DNA of 9,049 bases, from NCBI GenBank assembly GCA_018302165.1, contig JAGWAA010000020.1, positions 1-9,049 of the forward strand. Direction: 5' to 3'. Under the pieces are notes generated by a model, which ran no database searches, was not told where the DNA came from, and was given only the letters and a program-made list of their open reading frames with translations. A program made the translations under genes and the position numbers. Each line of letters opens with the position of its first letter. The first letter of the stretch is position 1. Positions 1 through 4,957 of the stretch are shown piece after piece. This DNA is from Candidatus Woesearchaeota archaeon. GTDB taxonomy: Archaea; Nanobdellota; Nanobdellia; SCGC-AAA011-G17; GW2011-AR17.

Positions 1-23
1 ATATTTTTGAGTTGATCTACCAT
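1..23 (-). CDS. possible 5' end of a gene leaving the left edge
   Basis: An ATG at 21-23 on the minus strand opens a frame (MVDQLKN...) that stays open to the window edge, only seven codons away. A strong AT-alternating TATA-like tract lies about 30 bases upstream, which is the layout used by most genes in this window. Nothing can be said about function, and seven open codons alone are weak evidence. Confidence 0.3.
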
Positions 24-48
24 CTTATCGTTGGTTATATTAAGTGTG

Positions 49-65
49 ATTTATATATATATTTA
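49..65 (-). promoter_or_regulatory. TATA-like tract
   Basis: A perfectly alternating TA run flanked by A/T lies 26-42 bases upstream of the minus-strand ATG at 23. It is nearly palindromic, so direction cannot be read from it; the minus-strand reading is chosen only because a start codon sits at the right distance. Confidence 0.35.
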
Positions 66-152
66 GTCTAGAAATGTTGTTTTGAAATGGTTATAATTTA
101 TGATTTTTGTTTGATTTTGATATTTTTTGAAGGTTAATAAAGATTTAGAAAG

Positions 153-242
153 AAAAAAGAAAAATTAATCATCTTCAAACACTTTTTTCATGTAAGTTAA
201 TGGTTTTATGTCTGTGTTTGTCTGCATTAGGGAACAATATTT
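153..242 (-). repeat. gene-tail repeat, copy 1
   Basis: This 90-bp stretch matches 846-935 base for base except at about five positions, without gaps. Its first ~64 bp also match the third copy at 1783 onward with three differences. Read on the minus strand it ends in a stop codon followed by a T5-C-T6 tract, so it carries the 3' end of a small reading frame plus a typical archaeal oligo-T terminator. Confidence 0.9.
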
Positions 243-251
243 CTTGCTTAA
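165..251 (-). pseudogene. 5'-truncated relative of the 55-aa gene (copy 1)
   Basis: Read on the minus strand this gives about 28 codons ending in TDIKPLTYMKKVFEDD and a stop, the same C-terminus as the intact protein encoded at 1794-1961. Upstream the frame has LSKKYCSLMQTN, which aligns without gaps to LDKRWFIHKTII of the intact protein. One codon further up is an in-frame TAG, so the N-terminal half is gone. The only in-frame ATG upstream of the conserved tail would leave 20 codons. I read it as a gene remnant; a tiny functional peptide cannot be excluded. Confidence 0.65.
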
Positions 252-298
252 AATCTAAACTTTTTGCTATTCCTCTTTAGTAGTTAAAAATAGTTAAA

Positions 299-305
299 TT
301 TATAA
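299..305 (+). promoter_or_regulatory. TATA box of the 170-aa gene
   Basis: TTTATAA is centred about 32 bases before the ATG at 334, placing the expected transcription start about 5 bases before the start codon. No Shine-Dalgarno sequence precedes that ATG, so a leaderless or nearly leaderless mRNA is likely. Confidence 0.5.
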
Positions 306-333
306 CCTAATTATTGTTGGATTTTATGTTAAA

Positions 334-846
334 ATGGAAGTTAAAATTTATAGGGCTATAACTGGAAAAGGGATTTTTGGTGATGGAAAATATATTCATA
401 GTGGTGTTAGTGATAATGATCTAGACACAAATGGTATTTTTTGTTCAAATCATTCTTATGCTCAATATAATTCCATGCCTGGTTCTGTTGGACCAAATTT
501 AAGGGTTCCTGGATTGCCAATTTATTTTAATTTTAATGAGGCTGTTTTTTTGTTAAAATCTAAACTATTTAATTTAGCTCCTGCAATAGTTGAGTCTAGA
601 TTCCCTCTTGATGTTTTAAATGATAATTTTAGAATTGTTCGAAATTATTGGGAAATTGTTTATGGGAAGATATTAACTCCAGAAGATATTATGAAACATT
701 TAACTCAAGAACAAATTATTGCTGGGGAATGTTTTATGCAAGGTTCTAGTTTAGTTGGAATATTGAGAGATAATGAATTTTTTTATAGGCCTAACTTAAT
801 TATTAATAATGTTGTTGATATTAATGCTGGATTTAGAATAAAATAA
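334..846 (+). CDS. unrecognised 170-aa protein (possible array cargo)
   Basis: I do not recognise this family. The protein is soluble-looking, with no signal peptide or membrane helix, and is rich in Asn, Ile and Phe. The N-terminus (KIYRAITGKG near residue 4, FCSNHSYAQY near 36) has an aromatic-Arg start followed by a Phe/Ser/Ala/Tyr pattern loosely like small ADP-ribosyltransferase folds, and a Glu lies in EQIIAGE near 126-132; this is a weak impression only. The most distinctive block is APAIVESRFPLD near 82-93. It sits alone on the plus strand between two repeat copies, and its final Lys codon and TAA already belong to the 71-bp identity shared with copy 3. That position suggests acquired cargo. 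Codon use is as AT-rich as the surroundings. Confidence 0.8.
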   Translation: MEVKIYRAITGKGIFGDGKYIHSGVSDNDLDTNGIFCSNHSYAQYNSMPGSVGPNLRVPGLPIYFNFNEAVFLLKSKLFNLAPAIVESRFPLDVLNDNFRIVRNYWEIVYGKILTPEDIMKHLTQEQIIAGECFMQGSSLVGILRDNEFFYRPNLIINNVVDINAGFRIK

Positions 847-935
847 AAAAAGAAAAATTAATCATCTTCAAACACTTTTTTCATATAAGTTAAAGGTTTT
901 ATGTCTGTGATTGTATGCATTAGGGAATAATATTT
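841..935 (-). repeat. gene-tail repeat, copy 2
   Basis: Bases 841-911 are identical to 1777-1847 (71 bp), and 846-935 match 153-242 with about five mismatches. Copy 2 is therefore the bridge: identical to copy 3 over the tail and terminator, and homologous to copy 1 over a longer stretch. The left end overlaps the last codons of the plus-strand 170-aa gene. On the minus strand it carries a T5-C-T7 tract (845-857) that would serve as terminator for the nucleotidyltransferase gene upstream. Confidence 0.93.
845..857 (-). terminator. oligo-T terminator in repeat copy 2
   Basis: On the minus strand T5-C-T7 follows the remnant's stop codon directly. Oligo-T runs are the usual archaeal intrinsic terminator. 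Here it is the first such tract downstream of the nucleotidyltransferase gene. The same tract exists in the other two repeat copies. Confidence 0.6.
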
Positions 936-944
936 TTGAGTAAG
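858..944 (-). pseudogene. 5'-truncated relative of the 55-aa gene (copy 2)
   Basis: The minus-strand frame reads LTQKYYSLMHTI and then TDIKPLTYMKKVFEDD and stop. It aligns without gaps to the intact 55-aa protein and to the copy 1 remnant. The frame stays open only to about 962, overlapping the end of the nucleotidyltransferase gene in another frame, and has no start codon except the internal Met 20 residues from the end. It begins 9 bases after the nucleotidyltransferase stop codon, so it now forms that gene's 3' untranslated region. Confidence 0.68.
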
Positions 945-952
945 AGGGGTTA

Positions 953-1738
953 TTAATGTGTTTTAAAAATAAGGCTATTTATTTTATTTAAGATAGCTTT
1001 TTCATCAATTCTATTAATTAATTTTTTATCATATTTATTAAATACATATTTTGTTAATTTCCAAAGACATTTTAATGATCTTTGAATCTCTTTTTTCTTT
1101 GGTTCTTTGCATAATGCTTTTTTGAACATTTCAAGTTCAGTATTATTTAATCTATTTTCAATATTTGCAAAGTCAAAATGTAATATTCCTCTTATTTTCA
1201 TTAAATTTACAAATAACCTTTCAGTTCTAAAATTAATCCATGACATTGAACAGAAATTCCAACCTCTAGCACATCTATTTGAAACTATAATTTGGGTTAT
1301 AATTGCTTCTTTTAGTTCGCCTTCAATAAATTCTTTTGTGGCTAAAGTTTTGCATTCTTTGGATTTACTCTTGAAATTAACTAACAGCTTATTTGAATCT
1401 TTGATAATTTTTATGGAATTGTATTTTTCTCTTGGAATTAGACTATCAATTGTATGTAATTTGAAATCTACTTTTTGATAGTCATTAACTAAGGATTTTA
1501 CATTTTTGTCATCTAAATAGTAAAGAAGCTTAACTTTTCCCAATTTTTCTAATAAGACTTTTATGCTATTTTTTGAATTTAATAGAAACTTTTTTGTTAC
1601 AACAAATTCTATATCTAAATCTGAATAGTCATCTGCTAGGTCTCTGCTATATGAACCTGAGTACATAGCTGCAATGATTTCTTTATTATTTTTAACAAAA
1701 CTTTCAAATTTTGCTAAGTTTAATTCATTAATGGCCAT
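953..1738 (-). CDS. nucleotidyltransferase, aminoglycoside-adenylyltransferase-like fold
   Basis: A 261-aa protein with the polymerase-beta-type nucleotidyltransferase signature: GSYSR at residues 28-32, then SDLDIEF with the metal-binding Asp pair D40 and D42, and a likely third acidic residue D91 in KVDFKLH. The remaining ~150 residues are mostly helical, as in antibiotic nucleotidyltransferases of the AadE/LinB kind. Families with this layout transfer a nucleotide to a small molecule, protein or RNA; the substrate here is unknown. It is a single long chain and not the short MNT half of an MNT/HEPN toxin-antitoxin pair, and no HEPN partner is adjacent. The start ATG lies 28 bases from a good TATA box and lacks a Shine-Dalgarno sequence. 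The gene sits between two identical gene-tail repeats, which suggests acquisition. Confidence 0.85.
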   Translation of the reverse strand: MAINELNLAKFESFVKNNKEIIAAMYSGSYSRDLADDYSDLDIEFVVTKKFLLNSKNSIKVLLEKLGKVKLLYYLDDKNVKSLVNDYQKVDFKLHTIDSLIPREKYNSIKIIKDSNKLLVNFKSKSKECKTLATKEFIEGELKEAIITQIIVSNRCARGWNFCSMSWINFRTERLFVNLMKIRGILHFDFANIENRLNNTELEMFKKALCKEPKKKEIQRSLKCLWKLTKYVFNKYDKKLINRIDEKAILNKINSLIFKTH

Positions 1739-1762
1739 TATGTTTATCTGAGTTAAGGATTC

Positions 1763-1770
1763 TTATATAA
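1763..1770 (-). promoter_or_regulatory. TATA box of the nucleotidyltransferase gene
   Basis: The palindromic TTATATAA is centred 28 bases from the start codon at 1738, so transcription should begin at or next to the ATG (leaderless). It lies just outside the repeat copy 3 boundary at 1777, so the gene brings its own promoter. Confidence 0.6.
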
Positions 1771-1776
1771 CTTTCT

Positions 1777-1847
1777 AAATAAAAAAAGAAAAATTAATCA
1801 TCTTCAAACACTTTTTTCATATAAGTTAAAGGTTTTATGTCTGTGAT
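1777..1847 (-). repeat. gene-tail repeat, copy 3 (within the intact gene)
   Basis: These 71 bp are identical to 841-911. Here the repeat covers the last ~18 codons, the stop and the T5-C-T7 tract of the intact 55-aa gene. Identity to copy 2 stops sharply inside the coding region, beyond which only protein-level similarity remains. Confidence 0.93.
1781..1793 (-). terminator. oligo-T terminator of the 55-aa gene
   Basis: T5-C-T7 on the minus strand begins directly after the stop codon at 1794-1796. No stable hairpin precedes it, which fits archaeal oligo-T termination. Confidence 0.6.
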
Positions 1848-1961
1848 GATTGTTTTATGTATGAACCAACGTTTATCTAAACTTATGTACATCACATTTT
1901 CAATTGTTGGTTGGTCATTTAATTCTTCTTGTTTTCTTGTTGTTAGTTTTAGTTCTTGCAT
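1794..1961 (-). CDS. small 55-aa protein, intact source of the repeated tail
   Basis: I do not recognise the family. The protein starts MQELKLTTRKQEEL, a charged and probably helical N-terminus, continues through NVMYISLDKRWFIH, and ends TDIKPLTYMKKVFEDD with an acidic terminus. There is no Cys pair, signal peptide or membrane helix. The coding case rests on a perfect Shine-Dalgarno sequence 5 bases upstream, an uninterrupted frame, and two truncated relatives nearby that align without gaps and keep conservative changes (KR/KK/QK, WF/YY/YC). It is the last of three small genes on the minus strand, 79 bases after the membrane peptide gene, and may share their transcript. Confidence 0.75.
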   Translation of the reverse strand: MQELKLTTRKQEELNDQPTIENVMYISLDKRWFIHKTIITDIKPLTYMKKVFEDD

Positions 1962-1966
1962 TTGAA

Positions 1967-1974
1967 CCACCTCC
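1967..1974 (-). promoter_or_regulatory. strong Shine-Dalgarno sequence of the 55-aa gene
   Basis: GGAGGTGG lies 5 bases before the ATG, an almost perfect match to the archaeal 16S rRNA 3' end. Apart from EF-1alpha, no other gene in the window has such a site, so this gene is probably translated from a leadered or internal position on an mRNA. It fixes the start at 1961. Confidence 0.85.
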
Positions 1975-2040
1975 TTTAGAAAATCTTTTTAGGGGATTAA
2001 AAAAGGTTTATTAGAAAAAGTTGAAAAATTTTCAGAATAA

Positions 2041-2130
2041 TTATTCTTTTTTTCTTTTAAAAAATTTTAATAAATGAATTATAACTAATATGCTTATTAG
2101 ACTTAAATAAATTAATAGAAATGAATTCAT
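2041..2130 (-). CDS. 29-aa single-pass membrane peptide
   Basis: The frame starts MNSFLLIYLSLISILVII and ends HLLKFFKRKKE: one hydrophobic helix of about 18-20 residues (4-21) followed by a strongly basic tail. By the positive-inside rule the C-terminus should be cytoplasmic. The ATG overlaps the stop codon of the upstream zinc-ribbon gene (ATGA), the usual sign of translational coupling. It is very short, and an AT-rich stretch can give a hydrophobic frame by chance; the overlap, the clean helix-plus-basic-tail layout and the context make it credible but not certain. Function unknown. Confidence 0.5.
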   Translation of the reverse strand: MNSFLLIYLSLISILVIIHLLKFFKRKKE

Positions 2131-2234
2131 TTTCTTTTTAAACAATTTTCACAGCGATACTTAGGGATTGTTACAAAACGTGATTCAAAAACTTCTATCT
2201 CTTTGCCACAATCATAGCACATTACTGTTTTCAT
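2127..2234 (-). CDS. 35-aa zinc-ribbon microprotein
   Basis: The protein has two CxxC knuckles, CYDC at residues 6-9 and CENC at 28-31, separated by 18 residues with alternating polar and hydrophobic positions: a minimal zinc ribbon. The C-terminus is basic (LKRK). Proteins of this kind are common in small archaeal genomes and usually bind nucleic acid or a partner protein; the role here is not known. A good TATA box is centred 27 bases from the ATG, so the mRNA is probably leaderless. It is followed by the membrane peptide gene with an ATGA overlap and lies downstream of ftsZ on the same strand, beyond ftsZ's terminators. Confidence 0.8.
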   Translation of the reverse strand: MKTVMCYDCGKEIEVFESRFVTIPKYRCENCLKRK

Positions 2235-2256
2235 TTGCTTAATGTGTTTTCTTTAT

Positions 2257-2266
2257 TTTATATAAA
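2257..2266 (-). promoter_or_regulatory. TATA box of the zinc-ribbon gene
   Basis: The palindromic TTTATATAAA is centred 27 bases before the start codon at 2234, predicting a transcript that starts at the ATG. This would drive the zinc-ribbon and membrane-peptide genes and possibly the 55-aa gene. Confidence 0.6.
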
Positions 2267-2329
2267 TGTTTGGGTATATGCTTTGTAATGATTATTATGA
2301 TTTATTTAGCGAATAGTGAAGAAATAAGT

Positions 2330-2354
2330 GCTAGCGTCTGGGGAAGACACTAGC
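2330..2354 (-). terminator. hairpin downstream of ftsZ
   Basis: On the minus strand GCTAGTGTCT and AGACGCTAGC form a 10-bp stem with one G-U wobble around a TCCCC loop. On the plus strand the same position would be a C-A mismatch, so the structure favours the ftsZ transcript. It is unusually GC-rich for this intergenic DNA. It follows two T tracts and does not precede one, so it may act as a 3'-end stabiliser or pause site and not as a bacterial-style terminator. Confidence 0.55.
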
Positions 2355-2356
2355 TT

Positions 2357-2377
2357 AAAAAAAGGGAAGGAAAAAAA
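2357..2377 (-). terminator. double oligo-T terminator of ftsZ
   Basis: Two runs of seven T on the minus strand, separated by seven bases (CCTTCCC), come right after the ftsZ stop codon. This is the typical archaeal arrangement of serial oligo-T terminators. Confidence 0.6.
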
Positions 2378-2378
2378 T

Positions 2379-3446
2379 TTAAACGAAATCTAATCCCAGT
2401 TCTTTAGACATTGCAGAGCCTTGAGAATGTTTTTTACTAGTTCCTTTACCTAAAATGTAAGGTGATTGGACGCCAGTAATGATTGCCATTATTCTTAATT
2501 TTCCTCTCATATCCTCAGCAATTCTTGCTCCCCAGATGACGTTTGCATCTGAGTCTAATGCTTGTGTAATCATTTCTCCAGCTTTGTTGACTTCATCTAA
2601 TGTTAAGTCAGCTCCACCAGTGATATGTATCAATGCACCAGTTGCACCTTCATATGTTACTTCTAACAATGGGTTGCCTAAAGCTCTTTTAACTGCTTCT
2701 TCAACTCTTCTTTCAGAACCTGATTCACCTATACCAACAACTGAAACATCGCCATTGGACATGATTGCTTTTACATCTGCATAATCTAAGTTGACTAGAG
2801 ATGGGACTGCAATAATTTCAACGATTCCTTTGATCATTGTTGAAACTAATTCGTTAGCAACTGCGAATGCTTGTTGAACTGGTAAGTTTCCGGCAATTTC
2901 GACTAATCTATTGTTATCAATGACAATAACTGTATCACAAATATCTCTTAATTGTTGTAATCCATATTCAGCTTTTTCTATACGTGCGCGTTCAATATTG
3001 AAAGGCATTGTAACTGAACCAATAACTATTGCTCCTTCTTCTTTAGCAACTTTTGCTACAACTGGAGCACATCCTGTACCTGTACCACCGCCCATACCAG
3101 CAGTGATGAAAACCATATCTGAACTTTTAAGCATTTGTTTGATTTCGGACATTTGCTCTTTTGCTGCTTCATATCCTTTTTGTGGAAATCCACCACAACC
3201 TAAACCTCTTGTTAAGCTTCTTCCAATTAGAAGTTTTTTATCAGCTTCAATTAAATCTAAGTGTTGTTTATCTGTGTTCATAGCGATGATTTCTGCGCCC
3301 TGGATTCCTTTTTTATAGAGCCAGTTTGTAACGTTTGTTCCACCACCACCACAACCTACGACCTTGATGTTTGCTTGACCAACTGTTTGGTTGGTTTGTG
3401 CCTGAGCATTCATGTTTTGTAATGCATTTTGTACTAAAAAGTCCAT
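2379..3446 (-). CDS. ftsZ: cell division GTPase FtsZ (archaeal FtsZ2-type)
   Basis: A 355-aa tubulin-family GTPase that polymerises into the division ring. Residues 27-38 hold the first nucleotide loop (VVGCGGGGTN), 119-125 the tubulin signature GGGTGTG, and 219-224 the T7 loop NLDYAD with N219, D221 and D224, which completes the GTPase site of the next subunit. All key residues are present. The blocks FNIERARIEKAE (149-160), DTVIVIDNNRL and IIAVPSL resemble archaeal FtsZ2 more than FtsZ1; this subtype call is from memory of family sequences. The ~25-residue tail after 330 is short, ends ELGLDFV and would be the site for membrane tethers. The N-terminal extension is about 25 residues and Gln/Asn-rich. 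The gene diverges from gatD and has a leader of about 46 bases. Confidence 0.97.
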   Translation of the reverse strand: MDFLVQNALQNMNAQAQTNQTVGQANIKVVGCGGGGTNVTNWLYKKGIQGAEIIAMNTDKQHLDLIEADKKLLIGRSLTRGLGCGGFPQKGYEAAKEQMSEIKQMLKSSDMVFITAGMGGGTGTGCAPVVAKVAKEEGAIVIGSVTMPFNIERARIEKAEYGLQQLRDICDTVIVIDNNRLVEIAGNLPVQQAFAVANELVSTMIKGIVEIIAVPSLVNLDYADVKAIMSNGDVSVVGIGESGSERRVEEAVKRALGNPLLEVTYEGATGALIHITGGADLTLDEVNKAGEMITQALDSDANVIWGARIAEDMRGKLRIMAIITGVQSPYILGKGTSKKHSQGSAMSKELGLDFV

Positions 3447-3514
3447 TTTTCTTTACCCCTTACCCTTTTTTAAAACCTAAATAATTGGTTTGTGTGTTAT
3501 CTTTCGTTGATGGG

Positions 3515-3523
3515 ATATATAAA
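3515..3523 (-). promoter_or_regulatory. TATA box of ftsZ
   Basis: TTTATATAT on the minus strand is centred 73 bases before the ftsZ ATG, giving an expected 5' leader of about 46 bases. That is longer than for most genes here. The leader contains GGGTAAGGGGTAA close to the ATG, which is at best a weak ribosome binding site. Confidence 0.55.
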
Positions 3524-3565
3524 TATATTTTAACTAGAATATCTATATTTGTAACAGAGCATAAG

Positions 3566-3573
3566 ATATTTAA
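3566..3573 (+). promoter_or_regulatory. TATA box of gatD
   Basis: ATATTTAA is centred 27-28 bases before the ATG at 3597, predicting a leaderless gatD mRNA. This spacing also supports the ATG over the TTG four codons earlier. Confidence 0.5.
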
Positions 3574-3596
3574 GTTAATGTGATTTGTTTTGTTTT

Positions 3597-4856
3597 ATGG
3601 ATATTGGTGATAAAGTTAGAGTTGAGATGAAGGATAATGTTTTTGAGGGGGTTTTAATGCCTTCTTCTGGTAATATTGTTGTGAAATTGTCTTCTGGTTA
3701 TAATGTTGGACTCGATAAAAAAGAAATTAAGAATGTAAAAGTTTTAGAGAAACATAAAGAAAAAATTTCTAAATCTTTGAAACTTGAAACTTCTAAAGGA
3801 AAAAAGAATATTACTATTTTACATACTGGTGGGACAATAGCGTCTAAAGTTGATTATGAGACTGGGGCTGTTATTGCGCGTTATACTCCTGAAGAGATTG
3901 TTACACAGTTCCCTGAACTTAATGAGCTAGCAAATATTAATTCTCGATTGATTAGTAATATGTTTTCTGAGGATATGAGGTTTAGTAATTATAATACTCT
4001 TGCTAAAGAAATTGAAAAAGAAATTAAGAATGGTACTGATGGGATTGTAATCACACATGGTACTGATACTTTGCATTATACATCTGCAGCATTGTCTTTT
4101 ATTTTAGAGGGGTTAAATATTCCTGTGATTCTCGTCGGTGCACAGAGGTCTAGTGATCGTGGGAGTTCAGATGCGGCAATGAATTTAATTTGTGCTGTTG
4201 AATTTATTTTGAAGACTGAATTTGCAGAAGTTGGTGTGTGTATGCATAAAGTTTCAAGTGATGATATTTGTTGGTTGTTACCAGGATTGAAATGCAGGAA
4301 ATTGCATTCTTCTAGAAGAGATGCTTTTAGGCCTGTTAATGCAAAACAATATGCTGAAATAAATTATAATACTAAAATTGTTCAAATTATTGATAATAGT
4401 TTTAGGCCTAGAGAAAAAAGAGAATTGAAATTGAAATTGTTCAAAGAAGTGAAAGTTGGAATTTTGAAATCAAAACCAAATATGTTTGTAGATGAATTAA
4501 AAATTTATTCAAAATATGATGGATTAATTTTAGAAGGAACTGGTTTAGGACATATGCCTATTGATCAGCATGCTGAAAATAAAGAAATATTTAATGAATT
4601 AAAGAAGTTAGCAAAAAAAATTCCAGTGGTTATGACTACTCAAACTTTATTTGGGCGTGTTAATATGAATGTTTATTCAAATGGAAAAGTATTGAAGGAT
4701 ATTGGAATACTTGGTGATCAATTAGATTTAAGTGCTGAAACTGCTTATATTAAATTAGCTTGGTTGTTATCAAATCATCCAGAGCATGCAAGGATTATGA
4801 TGCATGAAAATCTTCGTGGAGAATTGAATAATAGAATAATGAATGATTTTATTTGA
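3597..4856 (+). CDS. gatD: glutamyl-tRNA(Gln) amidotransferase subunit D
   Basis: The 419-aa asparaginase-like subunit of the archaeal GatDE complex. It releases ammonia from Gln or Asn; GatE uses the ammonia to turn Glu-tRNA(Gln) into Gln-tRNA(Gln). Residues ~1-55 form the small beta-barrel N-terminal domain specific to GatD. The catalytic asparaginase motifs follow: HTGGTIAS (76-83) with the nucleophile Thr, and THGTDT (153-158) with the second Thr-Asp pair. GAQRSSDRGSSDA near 181-193 is another conserved block. Length is normal. The in-frame TTG at 3585 would add four residues (MFCF); the ATG is preferred because the family begins MDIGDKV-like and the TATA spacing fits. The partner gatE is not in this window. 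Presence of the N-terminal domain argues against a plain L-asparaginase. Confidence 0.95.
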   Translation: MDIGDKVRVEMKDNVFEGVLMPSSGNIVVKLSSGYNVGLDKKEIKNVKVLEKHKEKISKSLKLETSKGKKNITILHTGGTIASKVDYETGAVIARYTPEEIVTQFPELNELANINSRLISNMFSEDMRFSNYNTLAKEIEKEIKNGTDGIVITHGTDTLHYTSAALSFILEGLNIPVILVGAQRSSDRGSSDAAMNLICAVEFILKTEFAEVGVCMHKVSSDDICWLLPGLKCRKLHSSRRDAFRPVNAKQYAEINYNTKIVQIIDNSFRPREKRELKLKLFKEVKVGILKSKPNMFVDELKIYSKYDGLILEGTGLGHMPIDQHAENKEIFNELKKLAKKIPVVMTTQTLFGRVNMNVYSNGKVLKDIGILGDQLDLSAETAYIKLAWLLSNHPEHARIMMHENLRGELNNRIMNDFI

Positions 4857-4865
4857 TTTTTGTTA

Positions 4866-4871
4866 TTTTTT
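4866..4871 (+). terminator. oligo-T tract after gatD
   Basis: A run of six T starts ten bases after the gatD stop codon, preceded by further T-rich sequence, and lies before the EF-1alpha promoter. A weak but suitably placed archaeal terminator. Confidence 0.4.
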
Positions 4872-4905
4872 AGGGTAGTTTTTGGACTATAAACATACCA
4901 AAATC

Positions 4906-4913
4906 TTTATAAA
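4906..4913 (+). promoter_or_regulatory. TATA box of the EF-1alpha gene
   Basis: TTTATAAA preceded by the purine-rich CCAAAAT, a plausible TFB-recognition region. Centre to ATG is 57 bases, so the mRNA should have a leader of about 30 bases, enough for the Shine-Dalgarno site that follows. Confidence 0.65.
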
Positions 4914-4952
4914 CCATGGGCATTTCCATAAGCAAAACGATATTATACTAAT

Positions 4953-4957
4953 GGAGG
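4953..4957 (+). promoter_or_regulatory. Shine-Dalgarno site of EF-1alpha
   Basis: GGAGG lies nine bases before the ATG at 4967. It supports this start and marks the gene as leadered, unlike most of its neighbours. Confidence 0.75.

Larger units (their letters stand above)
1..333. other. mostly non-coding stretch before the 170-aa gene
   Basis: Apart from the possible gene start at the far left, one repeat copy (153-242) and the promoter of the next gene (299-305), this stretch holds no supported gene. The plus-strand frame opened by the ATG at 87 is only 16 codons with no ribosome binding site. Composition is extremely T/A-rich, as expected for intergenic DNA here. Confidence 0.6.

Noticed and set aside
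87..137. 16-codon hydrophobic frame on the plus strand
   Set aside because: No Shine-Dalgarno site or TATA box at a suitable distance; such frames arise easily in T-rich DNA.
248..566. 14-base match TTAAAATCTAAACT at 248-261 and 553-566
   Set aside because: Short and AT-only apart from two C; one copy is in coding sequence, and a chance match is likely at this composition.
858..920. 20-codon peptides starting at the internal Met of the tail remnants (copies 1 and 2)
   Set aside because: No ribosome binding site precedes these Met codons, and the protein homology continues upstream of them, so they look like internal residues of truncated genes.
1107..1478. Plus-strand 123-codon frame
   Set aside because: It lies wholly inside the nucleotidyltransferase gene on the other strand, which has clear catalytic motifs; the frame is a shadow without promoter or family resemblance.
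153..1847. The three repeats as a CRISPR array
   Set aside because: Units are 71-90 bp, separated by roughly 600 and 840 bp of intact genes, and encode a protein tail; there are no short regular spacers.
2479..3318. Plus-strand frames of 101 and 135 codons
   Set aside because: Both are antisense to ftsZ, whose identity is certain; their Ser/Ile/Pro-rich composition is typical of antisense frames.
3585..3596. TTG start for gatD
   Set aside because: It would add MFCF, lacks a ribosome binding site, and is too close to the TATA box; the ATG at 3597 fits family and spacing.
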